Source of the DNA: Promethearchaeota archaeon
GTDB taxonomy: Archaea > Asgardarchaeota > Lokiarchaeia > Sigyniarchaeales > SOKP01
DNA: 64,000 bases
Assembly (NCBI GenBank): GCA_019058245.1
Contig: JAHPZJ010000010.1
Location: 62,001-126,000, forward strand
Direction of reading: 5' to 3'
Below are positions 34,720 through 43,830 of this stretch, in pieces (position 1 is the stretch's first letter; each line of letters begins with the position of its first letter). Below the pieces are notes generated by a model. The model searched no databases and was not told the origin of the DNA. It saw only the letters and a program-made list of their open reading frames with translations. A program made the translations under genes and the position numbers.

Positions 34720-35157
34720 ATGCTTAATTCAAAGGGCTTTAGTTCTGTAATCCATGATTTAGAGAATTATAATGAAGAATTTATTGCAGTTTTTGATAAG
34801 ATCATTAAGTTTTTTGTAAAAATATTCAAGATTGCAGAAGAATTACAAGAAGAAATTGTAGAATATGACGATTTATTTCAAATTATTGTTTCGGATATAA
34901 ATTTTAATTTCTGGTTAAGTATTTCTAATGGTTCAATTGTATACAAAAAGGGAATAAACAGAAACGCATCATTAAGAATCATATTTACTAAGGATCTCTT
35001 AGTGAGAATTTTAAAACGTGAGATCTCTGGAACTGATGCTTTTATGAAAGGATTAATTAAGGCTGATGGAGATCTTTCTCAAGGTTTAAGATTTACAAAA
35101 TTATTTCGATTATTCTTGAAATATTTAAATAATGGATATATAAAACAAAATACCTAA
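34720..35157 (+). CDS. SCP2 sterol-carrier-like protein, second copy
   Basis: This 145-residue protein has a helical N-terminus, then an SCP2-type half: NFWLSISNGSIVYKKGINRNASLRIIF, then REISGTDAFMKGLIKADGDLSQGLRFTKLF. It parallels the gene at 33650-34084 in layout but is basic where that one is acidic. A TATA-like ATTATATAAAAT lies ~45 bases before the ATG, separate from the RNA promoter. It probably binds a hydrophobic ligand. The pair could be divergent paralogues with different partners. Confidence 0.75.
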   Translation: MLNSKGFSSVIHDLENYNEEFIAVFDKIIKFFVKIFKIAEELQEEIVEYDDLFQIIVSDINFNFWLSISNGSIVYKKGINRNASLRIIFTKDLLVRILKREISGTDAFMKGLIKADGDLSQGLRFTKLFRLFLKYLNNGYIKQNT

Positions 35158-35286
35158 ATTATCATCTATTTATCATTAATTAGATTTAAATCATCAGTAA
35201 AATATTCGCTATCTTAATTCAATAAAATTTTTTAGAAATAATAGATAGTGAAATGTAACTTGAAATTTTATTTTATGTGTTTTATA

Positions 35287-35361
35287 GGGCTTGTAATCTA
35301 GTCTGGATAGGGTGCCCGGCTTCGGACTGGGATGTCGCAGGTTCGAATCCTGCCAGGCCCA
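35287..35361 (+). tRNA. tRNA-Arg (anticodon TCG)
   Basis: A complete cloverleaf without intron. The acceptor GGGCTTG/CAGGCCC closes seven pairs (one G-T), the T arm is GCAGG-TTCGAAT-CCTGC, and the anticodon stem CCCGG/CTGGG encloses CTTCGGA with anticodon TCG. Discriminator A is at 35361 and CCA is not encoded. It reads CGA and, by wobble, other CGN codons. Confidence 0.93.
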
Positions 35362-35607
35362 TTTTACTTTGTTAAGAAAAAAAACAATTAATCATTTTTG
35401 ATAAGAAATTAATCGATGAAAAATTATTATTCCTTTGAGGTATCAATTAAATTATTCATTTGAGTTTTTCATTAATTTTTACTGTTTAGATTTTAGTGTA
35501 AAATAAGATTTAAATATGCAAAGCCTACTAAATATGTATAAAAAAAAATATATATTTTTAAATCCGAGGGGGGAAAAATACCGGAGCTTCAGAAAAAGAC
35601 ACCAGAA

Positions 35608-36459
35608 ATGGAAAGATTTGAGAATGAAACAGGAAAAAGGGCTATATGGCGTGGAAGTATAACAGAGAGTTTTAAAAAATGGCAAAATGGAGAGGAGGAT
35701 TTCGAAGCAGATAAAGAAAGAATATCCTTGTATGTATCTAAGAATATAAAAGATGAGTGGTTAAATTTTGCTAGTAATAATGATTATTCTACCTTGTCTA
35801 AATTAATTAGAGAAGCTTTAAAGTTTTTTATTAAATATAGATCAAAAATCATAGTAAAAGATAAAAATTTAGACATCGATCTTTTATCAAGTCTATCCCA
35901 TGATTTGAAAGAACCTCTAACTTCAATTAAAGGTTATTTACAACTAATAATTGAATCACATGGAAATAAAGTTGAAGATAAAGTGATATCAATAATAAAT
36001 AATGTTCTAGGACAATGTACAATTCTTGAAAATAAGATTATTGAATATTTAGAGAAATTTGAATATGCAAAAGAAGAGCAAATTGATAGATTCATGGAAT
36101 ATGATATTCTATTAATTGAAGACGATGCTGAAACTGTGAGCTTATTAACAAGTTACTTTAAATCATTAGGGATCTCTTGTCAAGGCGTTTTAAGTGGTTT
36201 TAGAGGACTTAAAGAACTTAAGAGACATATTCCAAAACTAATATTACTTGATATCATTTTACCCGATATTAATGGCTATGAGGTTGTAAAAAGAATTAGA
36301 ACTAATAATAAGTTAAAAGAAATACCAGTATTTTTTTTAACCGCAATTCCACATGTTGAAGTTGAAAAGAAAATACAAGATTTGGGGGTAACAGGCACAA
36401 TTTTAAAACCTTTTAATTTATCTGATTTCGATGAAATCCAAGAATATTTAGATAGTTGA
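35608..36459 (+). CDS. RHH - HisKA - receiver fusion regulator lacking a kinase ATPase domain
   Basis: Three parts are visible in 283 residues. Residues ~38-75 (RISLYVSKNIKDEWLNF...STLSKLIREALKFF) have ribbon-helix-helix character and may bind DNA. Residues ~93-150 are a HisKA dimerisation helix with the phospho-His in SLSHDLKEPLTS (H98). Residues ~165-283 are a receiver domain: D172/D173, phospho-Asp D215 in LLDIILPD, T245 and K267. No HATPase domain is present, so phosphate must come from another kinase. A long GC-rich Shine-Dalgarno-like run (GAGGGGGG at 35566-35573) lies before an in-frame ATA at 35578, so the true start may be earlier than the ATG. Confidence 0.8.
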   Translation: MERFENETGKRAIWRGSITESFKKWQNGEEDFEADKERISLYVSKNIKDEWLNFASNNDYSTLSKLIREALKFFIKYRSKIIVKDKNLDIDLLSSLSHDLKEPLTSIKGYLQLIIESHGNKVEDKVISIINNVLGQCTILENKIIEYLEKFEYAKEEQIDRFMEYDILLIEDDAETVSLLTSYFKSLGISCQGVLSGFRGLKELKRHIPKLILLDIILPDINGYEVVKRIRTNNKLKEIPVFFLTAIPHVEVEKKIQDLGVTGTILKPFNLSDFDEIQEYLDS

Positions 36460-36690
36460 TAATTCTTAAAGAATATTCTTGCTTTGACATGAAGTAAAAA
36501 ATTTAATTCTCTTTTTCTCATATAAATTTTCAAAAATTAAGAAATAAATGTCGATTAAAGGAGATTTCTTAGTTTTGGATTTTGTTATCAAAAAATGTAA
36601 TCGTGAATAAAAGAATATTTAAATAAGCAATACGTGGTTATATTATTAACACAAAAGATAATTTTTAGCACAAAAAAGTGTTGTAGTTGA

Positions 36691-37509
36691 ATGATAACCA
36701 TTAATGAAAATTACCCAGAATTATTAGACGATAGCCAGATCTTGCAATTACGAGGATTTTGCTTCTCAGAAGCAAATATTAACGGAGAGATCAAGATTAT
36801 TTTCCAAAAAGGCATTGGTATTACACTTACAAAAAAGATTATTGATTTATATAAAAATATTATATTCAAAAAAAGGCAAGGTTATATTAAAGATACAATA
36901 GGGAATCTTACTATATATATGCAATTCTTTGACTATAAGGAAAATAATAAGATGGTCCTTACCTACATTGATAAAATAGAGAATGATATGAATTACAATG
37001 AGTTATATCAACTTTCGTTAAGATTATACAATTGTATGAAAGCTAATAAAGCAAGAACGGAAATAGCGCATTTTTGTGAAAGAATTATTGAAATTCCTAA
37101 AGCAAGAGGAATAGTTGGAATTTTTGTTATTGATAAAGCGGGATTCTTATATTTTTCAAAAATTAATAAAAATCGACCGAAAATGGCAGATAATAATTTC
37201 CAAATTGCTGGATTTATCTCAGCCATATTGATTTATTCACAAGATTTCATTGCTAGAGAAGAATACGGAGAAAAGCTTGAAGATATTGACTTAGGAGGTT
37301 ATCATATGTTCTTAAAAACTAAAAATAATCTAATATTTGCTTATATTATCGATACTGATAACCATACGGGTAATCTAAAAAGATATATGCAATTGGTAAT
37401 GGAAGAATTTATAGATAAATATTATTTTTCTCACGTGGTTAAATTTAACGGAGATTTATCCCCATTCCATATTTTTGAACAAGTGATTGACCAATATTTC
37501 GAAATATGA
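36691..37509 (+). CDS. longin/roadblock-like two-domain protein
   Basis: The 272 residues appear to form two mixed alpha/beta halves. The second, from about 130 (GIVGIFVIDKAGFLYFSKI... to ...NNLIFAYIIDTDNHTGNLKRYMQLVMEEFIDKYY), has the strand-strand-helix-strand-helix order and hydrophobic pattern of longin or roadblock folds, which in Asgard archaea and eukaryotes pair with small GTPases. The first half is less clear. Neighbours are a receiver protein and a 117-residue roadblock-like protein. The assignment is by pattern and is tentative. Confidence 0.5.
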   Translation: MITINENYPELLDDSQILQLRGFCFSEANINGEIKIIFQKGIGITLTKKIIDLYKNIIFKKRQGYIKDTIGNLTIYMQFFDYKENNKMVLTYIDKIENDMNYNELYQLSLRLYNCMKANKARTEIAHFCERIIEIPKARGIVGIFVIDKAGFLYFSKINKNRPKMADNNFQIAGFISAILIYSQDFIAREEYGEKLEDIDLGGYHMFLKTKNNLIFAYIIDTDNHTGNLKRYMQLVMEEFIDKYYFSHVVKFNGDLSPFHIFEQVIDQYFEI

Positions 37510-37718
37510 ATATTAAAATTTTTGTTCAATAATAGTTTTTATTTGATAATATCACAATCTTTTTAATAAATTATCTAAATACTTTTATTTGATCAAGATT
37601 TCAAGTTAAAACAACGAGTTATATCCAAAATTATTAAATGAAAAACCCATAAATAATATCATAAAGTTTATCATAAAACTTATTAAATTTATTAATACAA
37701 AATATTATATATAAAATA

Positions 37719-38072
37719 ATGACAGCAACACTTCAACTTGACCTTGTCCTCGACAGTCTAATTAAAACATTTGGAGCTAAGGTCTATTTTATTATAATTA
37801 CATCTGAAAATGGTGCTGTAATTAAATCATATATCAATGAAGAATTCAATAAGTCCTCAATTGGGTTAAATATGTCACAATTATATGAATTAGCAGAAGA
37901 AATTACTTCTGATATTGGAGTTCATTCTCCAGATTTCAATGTAATTCATTCAGATAATTTTTATATATTATCTATTAAAATACTCGATAAAATAGTTACA
38001 GTTCTTACTGAAGATCAAATAGATTTTTCGTCTATTTTTGAGATTATAAATAAGTGTATAGTAACAAACTAA
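37719..38072 (+). CDS. roadblock/LC7-like protein
   Basis: This 117-residue protein has the single-domain roadblock plan. It begins with a helix (LQLDLVLDSLIKTFGA), then a strand pair with YFIIITSENGAVIKSY, a helix (MSQLYELAEEITSDIG), the strands FNVIHSDNFYILSIKI and KIVTVLTE, and a final helix. Roadblock proteins form dimers that platform small GTPases. It follows the longin-like gene by ~210 bases on the same strand. No N-terminal extension or lipidation site is present. Confidence 0.6.
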   Translation: MTATLQLDLVLDSLIKTFGAKVYFIIITSENGAVIKSYINEEFNKSSIGLNMSQLYELAEEITSDIGVHSPDFNVIHSDNFYILSIKILDKIVTVLTEDQIDFSSIFEIINKCIVTN

Positions 38073-38202
38073 ATAAGACGACTTCATATGAGAAAGGATT
38101 AGCTATAAAAAACAAAAAGCTAAACATTTATAAAATCTTTAAACTAATAACTAGTGAATTCAATTATAGTAATATCTTTATAAGAAATTCGTGTGAATTA
38201 AA

Positions 38203-38688
38203 GTGAAATATGAAAAAAATCAATATTCAGAAAGATTTTCAATTTGTGCCTTAATTATTGCTGGAGCATTTTTATACTGGGGAATTAATGAATTTATCCA
38301 TTGGGGAGATGGTTCGGAGTGGTGGGGATTTATATTGACTGGAATTGGAATAGCAATCATAATCAGTCAAATATTTACAATAGCTAATAGAAGCAAACTG
38401 AGGAATGTGGTTTTATCAGAGTTTCAAGAGAATCCAGAAGCTACAATCGATGATATTAGTAAAAGTACAGGAATTTCAGCTAAAGATATTCAAGCAATAA
38501 TCTTAGATTTAAAGGCCTCAGGTCAATTACGAGGAAAATTTAACAAAATAACTGGCCAAATTACACATTTTTCAATTCTTGAAAAAGAAAGCCCACCAGA
38601 ACAACAAGCAAAATATTGTTCAAATTGTGGAACACTTACGAAAAATGAGGTTGCTAAATTTTGTTCTTATTGTGGAGCAGAAATGTAA
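38203..38688 (+). CDS. membrane-anchored winged-helix protein with zinc ribbon
   Basis: A GTG-started, 161-residue protein. Two membrane helices occupy about 10-58 (ICALIIAGAFLYWGI and GFILTGIGIAIIISQIF). A winged-helix segment (NPEATIDDISKSTGISAKDIQAIILDLKASGQL) follows, and a short C-terminal zinc ribbon closes it: C139-x2-C142 and C154-x2-C157. It could be a membrane-tethered DNA-binding or adaptor protein. The order TM-wHTH-ribbon is common in uncharacterised Asgard proteins. Partners unknown. Confidence 0.7.
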   Translation: MKYEKNQYSERFSICALIIAGAFLYWGINEFIHWGDGSEWWGFILTGIGIAIIISQIFTIANRSKLRNVVLSEFQENPEATIDDISKSTGISAKDIQAIILDLKASGQLRGKFNKITGQITHFSILEKESPPEQQAKYCSNCGTLTKNEVAKFCSYCGAEM

Positions 38689-38802
38689 TTAATCATTCTC
38701 CATTTATTTTTGTATTGGATAATTTTGATTCTATATACTATTAGTTCCTATTATTCATTTTACTCTTTAATTATAGATTTAAAAAAAGAAAAAGTTAAAT
38801 AA

Positions 38803-40005
38803 TTATTTTTTAGTTTCTTTTAAGAAAAATGAGATTATTACAGCAATTACCAAAAAAACAGCTTGAATTAATAAAGCAGGCCAATAATCACCGTTTTTTG
38901 TAACATTTTCAAAACTAAGAATAAATAAAATCCCTCCAATTTGCCCTATCATCATTAACATTCCATTAGAACTTGCTTCTGGTACTGGTTTTGTAATATC
39001 TACTGCATATTCAAGGCCTACTGGTCCTGCTGAAAGCAAACCTAAACCTAAAAGAAATCCAAACGTATTTAACATTATGCGGTCAGATGTAAAGGTAATT
39101 ATGAATAGAGAAATTGTTGCTATTATAAGTGAAGATATCAACAGAGGTTTACGCTTTTTATATTTATCTGATAAGATAGACATTACAATACACCCCCCAA
39201 TCCCCCCTAATAACATTAAAGCACCTAATATTCCTGCAAAATTAGGATTATAACCTCGAGGTTCTACAATTCCTTCGATATATGTGGTTACTGTATTGAA
39301 AATACCAAGCCCTAAGAAAAAAAGAATAAGCAGAATGATAAACTGCTTATTCATAAATAACTTCTTCAACCCTTCAGATATTAAGACTTTCTCTTCCATA
39401 ATATCTTTTGTGGGTGGCGTTGGTGGTTTATCTTTAACAAATACAATAAAAATAACACTAATAATTAAAGATAAAATACCATATGTTAATAACATTGGGA
39501 GAAGGTCATTTGCTGGTGTTAGGATAGGAGTAATAAACAGCCCTAAAGCAATACCTATAAATTGTGAAATTAAAGCAATTCCGGTAGCTGTTGTTCTTTC
39601 ATCATCAGGAAACCAGTTTGCTGATAATTTTGTAATAGCATTAAGAATAAAAGGTTGTCCTATTCCAATTCCAATTTGGAATATTAGTACTAAAGTATAA
39701 TCATCTAATGCAACAAATCTTAATAATCCGAAAATCCCCGCGATTATTGCTCCTATTCCAGCTCCAATTTTAAAACCATATTTATCAATAATCCACGCTG
39801 ATAAAAATGCTATTGGAATATATACAATCATAAAACTCATTGCTAATAAATCTATTAAAAGAGCATCAACCCCATAGTAAGTTACAGCAACGCTTCTTAC
39901 TGGTGCAAAACTTATCCATAACATTTGTAGTATAATATTTTCTAGCATAAACAGTAAAAGAACAATCCAGCGGTATCGATAAACTTGAATCATTATTTCA
40001 TTCAT
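38803..40005 (-). CDS. MFS transporter, FLVCR-like
   Basis: The 400-residue protein has 12 hydrophobic segments. The N-terminus YRYRWIVLLLFMLENIILQMLWISFAPV...YYGV and IVYIPIAFLSAWIIDKYGFK resemble FLVCR-type major facilitator proteins, which move haem, choline or ethanolamine in eukaryotes. The A-loop between helices 2 and 3 (DKYGFKIG) and a second loop (DKYKKRKP) are conserved MFS features. The substrate cannot be deduced in an archaeon. It is divergent from the dehydrogenase gene at 40163. Confidence 0.75.
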   Translation of the reverse strand: MNEIMIQVYRYRWIVLLLFMLENIILQMLWISFAPVRSVAVTYYGVDALLIDLLAMSFMIVYIPIAFLSAWIIDKYGFKIGAGIGAIIAGIFGLLRFVALDDYTLVLIFQIGIGIGQPFILNAITKLSANWFPDDERTTATGIALISQFIGIALGLFITPILTPANDLLPMLLTYGILSLIISVIFIVFVKDKPPTPPTKDIMEEKVLISEGLKKLFMNKQFIILLILFFLGLGIFNTVTTYIEGIVEPRGYNPNFAGILGALMLLGGIGGCIVMSILSDKYKKRKPLLISSLIIATISLFIITFTSDRIMLNTFGFLLGLGLLSAGPVGLEYAVDITKPVPEASSNGMLMMIGQIGGILFILSFENVTKNGDYWPALLIQAVFLVIAVIISFFLKETKK

Positions 40006-40162
40006 TAAGTTAACACTTTTATTGTTTGATAATTAATTTTAATTAATTAAATCAATTTAGACTTTAACAAATATAAAATTTTAATTTTTAATTAGAAAAT
40101 TTGAAAGTATAAATTTATCCCAAATTTTTTAAATTGTATTTAAAAGATATAAGTGATATATT

Positions 40163-41188
40163 TTGACAAATAAATTTACTGTTGGAGTATTTGGAGCTGG
40201 TAGAATTGGAAAGATACATATTGAAAATCTATTACGTAAAATGCCTGATGTTAATTTGAAAATTGTGGTTGACATTAATATTGATGAAAAATTAAGAGAA
40301 TGGGCTGAAGAAAAAAGAGTTCCAAAACTCACCAATGATCAATTTGAAATTTTAAATGATCCTGCCATTGAAATAGTAGTAATTTGTTCACCTACGGATA
40401 CTCATACTAAAATTATTCAGGAAGCTGCCAAGATGAATAAACACATTTTTTGTGAAAAACCAATTGATTCAGACATAAAGAAGATTAGAAAAACTCTTTC
40501 AGTTGTTAAAGAAAAAAATGTAAAACTCATGATGGGATATAATCGACGTTTTGATCGTAATTTCATGAGATGCCATGAGTCAGTCACCTCTGGTCAAATC
40601 GGTGAACCTCAAATTGTTAAAATAACTTCGCGAGATCCAGCCCCTCCTCCCATCTCATATATAAAAGGTTCGGGAGGTATGTTTTTTGATATGACTATAC
40701 ATGATTGGGATATGGCAAGATACCAAGTTGGAAGTGAAGTGGAAGAAATCTATGCAACTGGAGGTGTACTTATCGATCCCGAAATTGGGAAAGCCGGAGA
40801 TATTGATACCGCTGTAGCTGTGTTGAAATTTGAAAATGGAGCAATGGGAATAATTGATAATACTCGTCAAGCAGTCTATGGATATGATCAACGTGTTGAA
40901 ATATTTGGATCCAAGGGATGTGTTGTAGCGGATAATGAAGCCACTAACACAGTCCGTATTTATACTGCTGATTGTACTAGTATCGATAAAATCCCTTATT
41001 TTTTCATGGATAGATATATAGAATCATACTCAGCTGAACTGAAATATTTCTTTGATTGCTTAGGTAAAAATTTGGAGCCTAAACCTAATGGAGAAGACGG
41101 ATTAAAAAATGTGCTAGTAGCTTTAGCTGCTCAGAAATCATATAACGAAAATCGTCCTGTAAAGATTTCAGAAGTAGAAAACTATTAA
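40163..41188 (+). CDS. iolG: Gfo/Idh/MocA oxidoreductase, probable inositol 2-dehydrogenase
   Basis: The 341-residue protein starts at TTG. VGVFGAGRIGKIHIENLL is the NAD(P)-binding loop and CEKPID holds the catalytic Lys. GYNRRFDRNFM and SGGMFFDMTIHDWDMARY (catalytic Asp/His) match inositol dehydrogenases closely. It would oxidise myo-inositol to scyllo-inosose or act on a related polyol, relevant because archaeal lipids use inositol phosphate. The next gene begins at the overlapping TAATG, showing translational coupling. It is divergent from a transporter. Confidence 0.85.
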   Translation: MTNKFTVGVFGAGRIGKIHIENLLRKMPDVNLKIVVDINIDEKLREWAEEKRVPKLTNDQFEILNDPAIEIVVICSPTDTHTKIIQEAAKMNKHIFCEKPIDSDIKKIRKTLSVVKEKNVKLMMGYNRRFDRNFMRCHESVTSGQIGEPQIVKITSRDPAPPPISYIKGSGGMFFDMTIHDWDMARYQVGSEVEEIYATGGVLIDPEIGKAGDIDTAVAVLKFENGAMGIIDNTRQAVYGYDQRVEIFGSKGCVVADNEATNTVRIYTADCTSIDKIPYFFMDRYIESYSAELKYFFDCLGKNLEPKPNGEDGLKNVLVALAAQKSYNENRPVKISEVENY

Positions 41189-41778
41189 TGTATCAAGTTA
41201 TAATGATTAATATAAAATCAAAAAGTCAACTAATTATGTCTTATGATTTAACTGCTTTTAAAGTATTGATAAAGAAACTCTTTCCACCAAAGGAATGCGT
41301 GTTTACTGTGGATACTGATGGTGACGGGAATGTAGATTCATTACAAATAAAATTCATTAATTTACTTCTGCCTTTTGTAATTCCAAAAGAAATTCAAATT
41401 GGAGATTTTAATTTGAATGATTTTAATCCTGAAGATCTTGATTTTTCTAAATATGTAAAATTTTATCTAGATAATGTTGAATTAAATTTTTCAAAAGAAA
41501 GTCTTAATTTAGATACAATAAAGAGCCGCATTTTAATTTATCACAAAGGAGATTCGTTTAATTTAAATGATATTATAGAAGGTAAATTTAGTGGCAGAAT
41601 TATTAACTTAAATGATACAATCAGTATTTTAATAAAAATAGATAAGGAATCTTTGAAGAAATTTACCGAAGGTGCTCATTATTTTAAAATTGAAAGTGAA
41701 TTGATATCTAATCTATTGATTAATTTTGAATTGAATGAAACCAATATGAATATTAGATTCAATCCAAATGATGCTTAA
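41188..41778 (+). CDS. hypothetical protein with EF-hand-like loop
   Basis: An unrecognised 196-residue protein. Its ATG overlaps the dehydrogenase stop (TAATG). A second ATG at 41236 gives MSYDLTAF and may be the true start. Residues ~40-50 contain DTDGDGNVDSL, a calcium-binding-loop-like sequence, without a full EF-hand helix pair. The rest is beta-rich with repeated Asn/Asp/Leu segments (NLNDFNPEDLDF, LNLDTIKSRI, LNDIIEGKF). A lipid- or ion-binding beta fold is conceivable. Function unknown. Confidence 0.55.
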   Translation: MYQVIMINIKSKSQLIMSYDLTAFKVLIKKLFPPKECVFTVDTDGDGNVDSLQIKFINLLLPFVIPKEIQIGDFNLNDFNPEDLDFSKYVKFYLDNVELNFSKESLNLDTIKSRILIYHKGDSFNLNDIIEGKFSGRIINLNDTISILIKIDKESLKKFTEGAHYFKIESELISNLLINFELNETNMNIRFNPNDA

Positions 41779-41895
41779 TATATTATTATAAATTACTTAT
41801 TAAGACCTGTCCCCTAACTTAAATTTCATAAAATTCTTTAAGAAATAAATGGGGTTTTTATTTCTATTTTTAAATTAATTCAAGAAGGTGTTATT

Positions 41896-42405
41896 ATGGC
41901 CATTACAGAAGCTAAGAAAAATATAGATATTAGTATCGCCAGTGTTCAATTTATTTGTCCGGTCTGTAAAACTAAAAAAACTCTTGATATACCTAAATCT
42001 GTTATAGAAGAGGCAAAACAATTGACTACAATGTCAATAGCACGTGGATTGGTATGTAATCACCAATTTCAAGCTTATGTAGATAAAAATTATCAGGTTC
42101 GAGGATATCAAAAAGTAGATTTTGAATTTGAAAATACAGTTCATCAAGAAGAAGTTTTAGATTCCAACAATACCAAACAAGATGATAGTGAACTTATTGA
42201 AAATTTAATACTTGAAGGTAATTATGTTGAATATAATCCACTTAAAACCAAAATAAAAATAGGTAATAACATAAAGAATAAAGAAATCACTTCTCAAAAG
42301 AAAAAAATGACCCTCAAAGAAATATATGATGAATTTTGGGAATTAATAGATGATAATAATGAAGAATTTAAGGTCTTCCTTAGAAATGATTTGAGAAGAA
42401 ATTAA
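41896..42405 (+). CDS. hypothetical protein with N-terminal zinc-finger-like segment
   Basis: The 169 residues begin with a compact domain: QFICPVCKTKKTLDIPKSVI, then ARGLVCNHQFQAYVDKNYQVRGYQKVDFE. A CPVC pair plus Cys-x-His probably bind zinc. I have a general impression that this segment recurs in Asgard proteins, often attached to GTPase- or roadblock-related genes; that is recollection and is not shown here. The C-terminal ~90 residues are acidic and helical (KMTLKEIYDEFWELIDDNNEE). Confidence 0.6.
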   Translation: MAITEAKKNIDISIASVQFICPVCKTKKTLDIPKSVIEEAKQLTTMSIARGLVCNHQFQAYVDKNYQVRGYQKVDFEFENTVHQEEVLDSNNTKQDDSELIENLILEGNYVEYNPLKTKIKIGNNIKNKEITSQKKKMTLKEIYDEFWELIDDNNEEFKVFLRNDLRRN

Positions 42406-42498
42406 AGGTTAATAGTATAAAAAACTATTTTATATAATTAGAGAAAAGCATTTGAATAAAATCTGTTTTTATAGAACTATTATGAAAAACAATCATAA

Positions 42499-42631
42499 TG
42501 CCAAGGGGGAGATTTGAACTCCCGATACCTAGATCTTCAGTTTCACCATTATCAGTAATTCTGATGATTCTAGTGCGTTCTTACCCGACATCAGGGAAAT
42601 TCTAATGTTCACCGGGCTACGCCACCTTGGC
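42499..42631 (-). tRNA. tRNA-Phe (GAA) with two probable introns
   Basis: The acceptor GCCAAGG/CCTTGGC (42625-42631 with 42500-42506), T arm GGGAG-TTCAAAT-CTCCC, D stem GCGT/ACGC and anticodon stem CTAGA/TCTAG are clear on the minus strand. The segment before TCTAG is CTGAAGA, the standard archaeal Phe loop with anticodon GAA at 42536-42538. Between CTAGA and that loop sit 28 extra bases (42541-42568). The D loop is 40 bases (42579-42618), ~30 too long, with a CATTAG/CTGATG hairpin flanked by CCCG/CGGG. Two introns are inferred, and exact splice sites are not fixed. Discriminator A is at 42499. Confidence 0.8.
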
Positions 42632-42801
42632 TAGATTATGAATTTTTACTTTATAAAACGTTTAAGTTTTTAAAATATCAAAATTCGTAATTTAGAAAGG
42701 GAAAAATATCATATAAATTTTTTTCAAAAGAATCTTATTTAAATCAAAATTAATCAAAAAACATAATTAATTTCATTACTAACGGGAGTTTGATCTTTTT
42801 T

Positions 42802-43830
42802 TTATTTGGTAAGGTTTGTAATAATGGCTCTACCCACAAATTTTCCTTTTTTCATTTCCTCAAATACTTCATTAATTTCTGAAAGATTAGCAGTTCTCCC
42901 GACATGAGTTTTAACCTTGCCTTCTACTGCTATTTGGACTAATTCTCTCATATCTTCTACAGTACCAGTTAGGGATCCGATTATTTGTAAGTCTCTTATT
43001 ATTACTTCAAAAGGAGTTACTGATATTGTTCCCTCATCGAATGGGGGTATACCTACTCCAATTAGTGTTCCTCCAACTCTGAGTAATTTTATTCCAAGAT
43101 TATAAGCCGAAATATTTGCTGCAAATACTATACTTACTTGAACGCCCCCTAACTTTTTTTCAACGAACTTCTCAGCTTCATTAACATCTATTGCATGATC
43201 AGCACCGAGGTTCTTAACGATCTCTAATTTTTCAGATCCTTTATCAATTCCAATGATTTTATATCCAAAATTTTTTGCGATCTGTACAGCATAATGACCA
43301 AGTCCACCAGCAGCCCCAATGATGGCAATATATTTATCAGAAGGAATTTTGAGGCTCTTAAGTTTTTTGATTGCTCTATACGCTGTTAAACCCCCACATG
43401 CTAGAGAAACTTCAGTATCACTTAGTTCATCCGGGATTTTTACCAAAGATTGAGCCCACACGGAAATATATTCACTAAATATTCCGAACAAAGGTTTTCT
43501 TTCTGGACAATACATAGCTTTTCCTGAGAGACAATACTCACAGGTTCCACACCAGTATCCTAATGTTCCACCAAGACCCAATATAACTCTATCACCTACT
43601 TCTATATCAGATTCAGAATTAGGACCCAATTCCTCAACTATGCCAATTCCTTCATGTCCCAAGGGACGTGGAGTCGGCAATTTCATCCACTCTCCCATCA
43701 CAACATGTAAGTCTGTATGACAAACACCTGCGGTTGTAATTTTTACTAGGGCTTCTCCAGCTTCGGGAGAGGGTTTAGGAACATCAATAATACTTACTTT
43801 TCCAATTTCTTGAAGTATTGCAGTTCGCAT
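42802..43830 (-). CDS. zinc-dependent alcohol dehydrogenase (MDR family)
   Basis: The 342 residues show the medium-chain zinc dehydrogenase pattern: GVCHTDLHVVMGEW (catalytic zinc Cys), GHEGIGIVEELG, then the structural zinc loop CGTCEYCLSGKAMYC with four Cys. The NAD-binding glycine loop is GAAGGLGHYAVQIAK, followed by GIDKG with the strand-end Asp that favours NAD. It would interconvert primary or secondary alcohols and aldehydes or ketones. It stands alone between tRNA-Phe and the AlkD-like gene. Confidence 0.92.
   Translation of the reverse strand: MRTAILQEIGKVSIIDVPKPSPEAGEALVKITTAGVCHTDLHVVMGEWMKLPTPRPLGHEGIGIVEELGPNSESDIEVGDRVILGLGGTLGYWCGTCEYCLSGKAMYCPERKPLFGIFSEYISVWAQSLVKIPDELSDTEVSLACGGLTAYRAIKKLKSLKIPSDKYIAIIGAAGGLGHYAVQIAKNFGYKIIGIDKGSEKLEIVKNLGADHAIDVNEAEKFVEKKLGGVQVSIVFAANISAYNLGIKLLRVGGTLIGVGIPPFDEGTISVTPFEVIIRDLQIIGSLTGTVEDMRELVQIAVEGKVKTHVGRTANLSEINEVFEEMKKGKFVGRAIITNLTK

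Noticed and set aside
42499..42631. Reading the tRNA as Met (CAT) or Leu
   Set aside because: A CAT reading would put a pyrimidine after the anticodon, and Leu would need a long variable arm. The CTGAAGA loop before the anticodon stem fits Phe.
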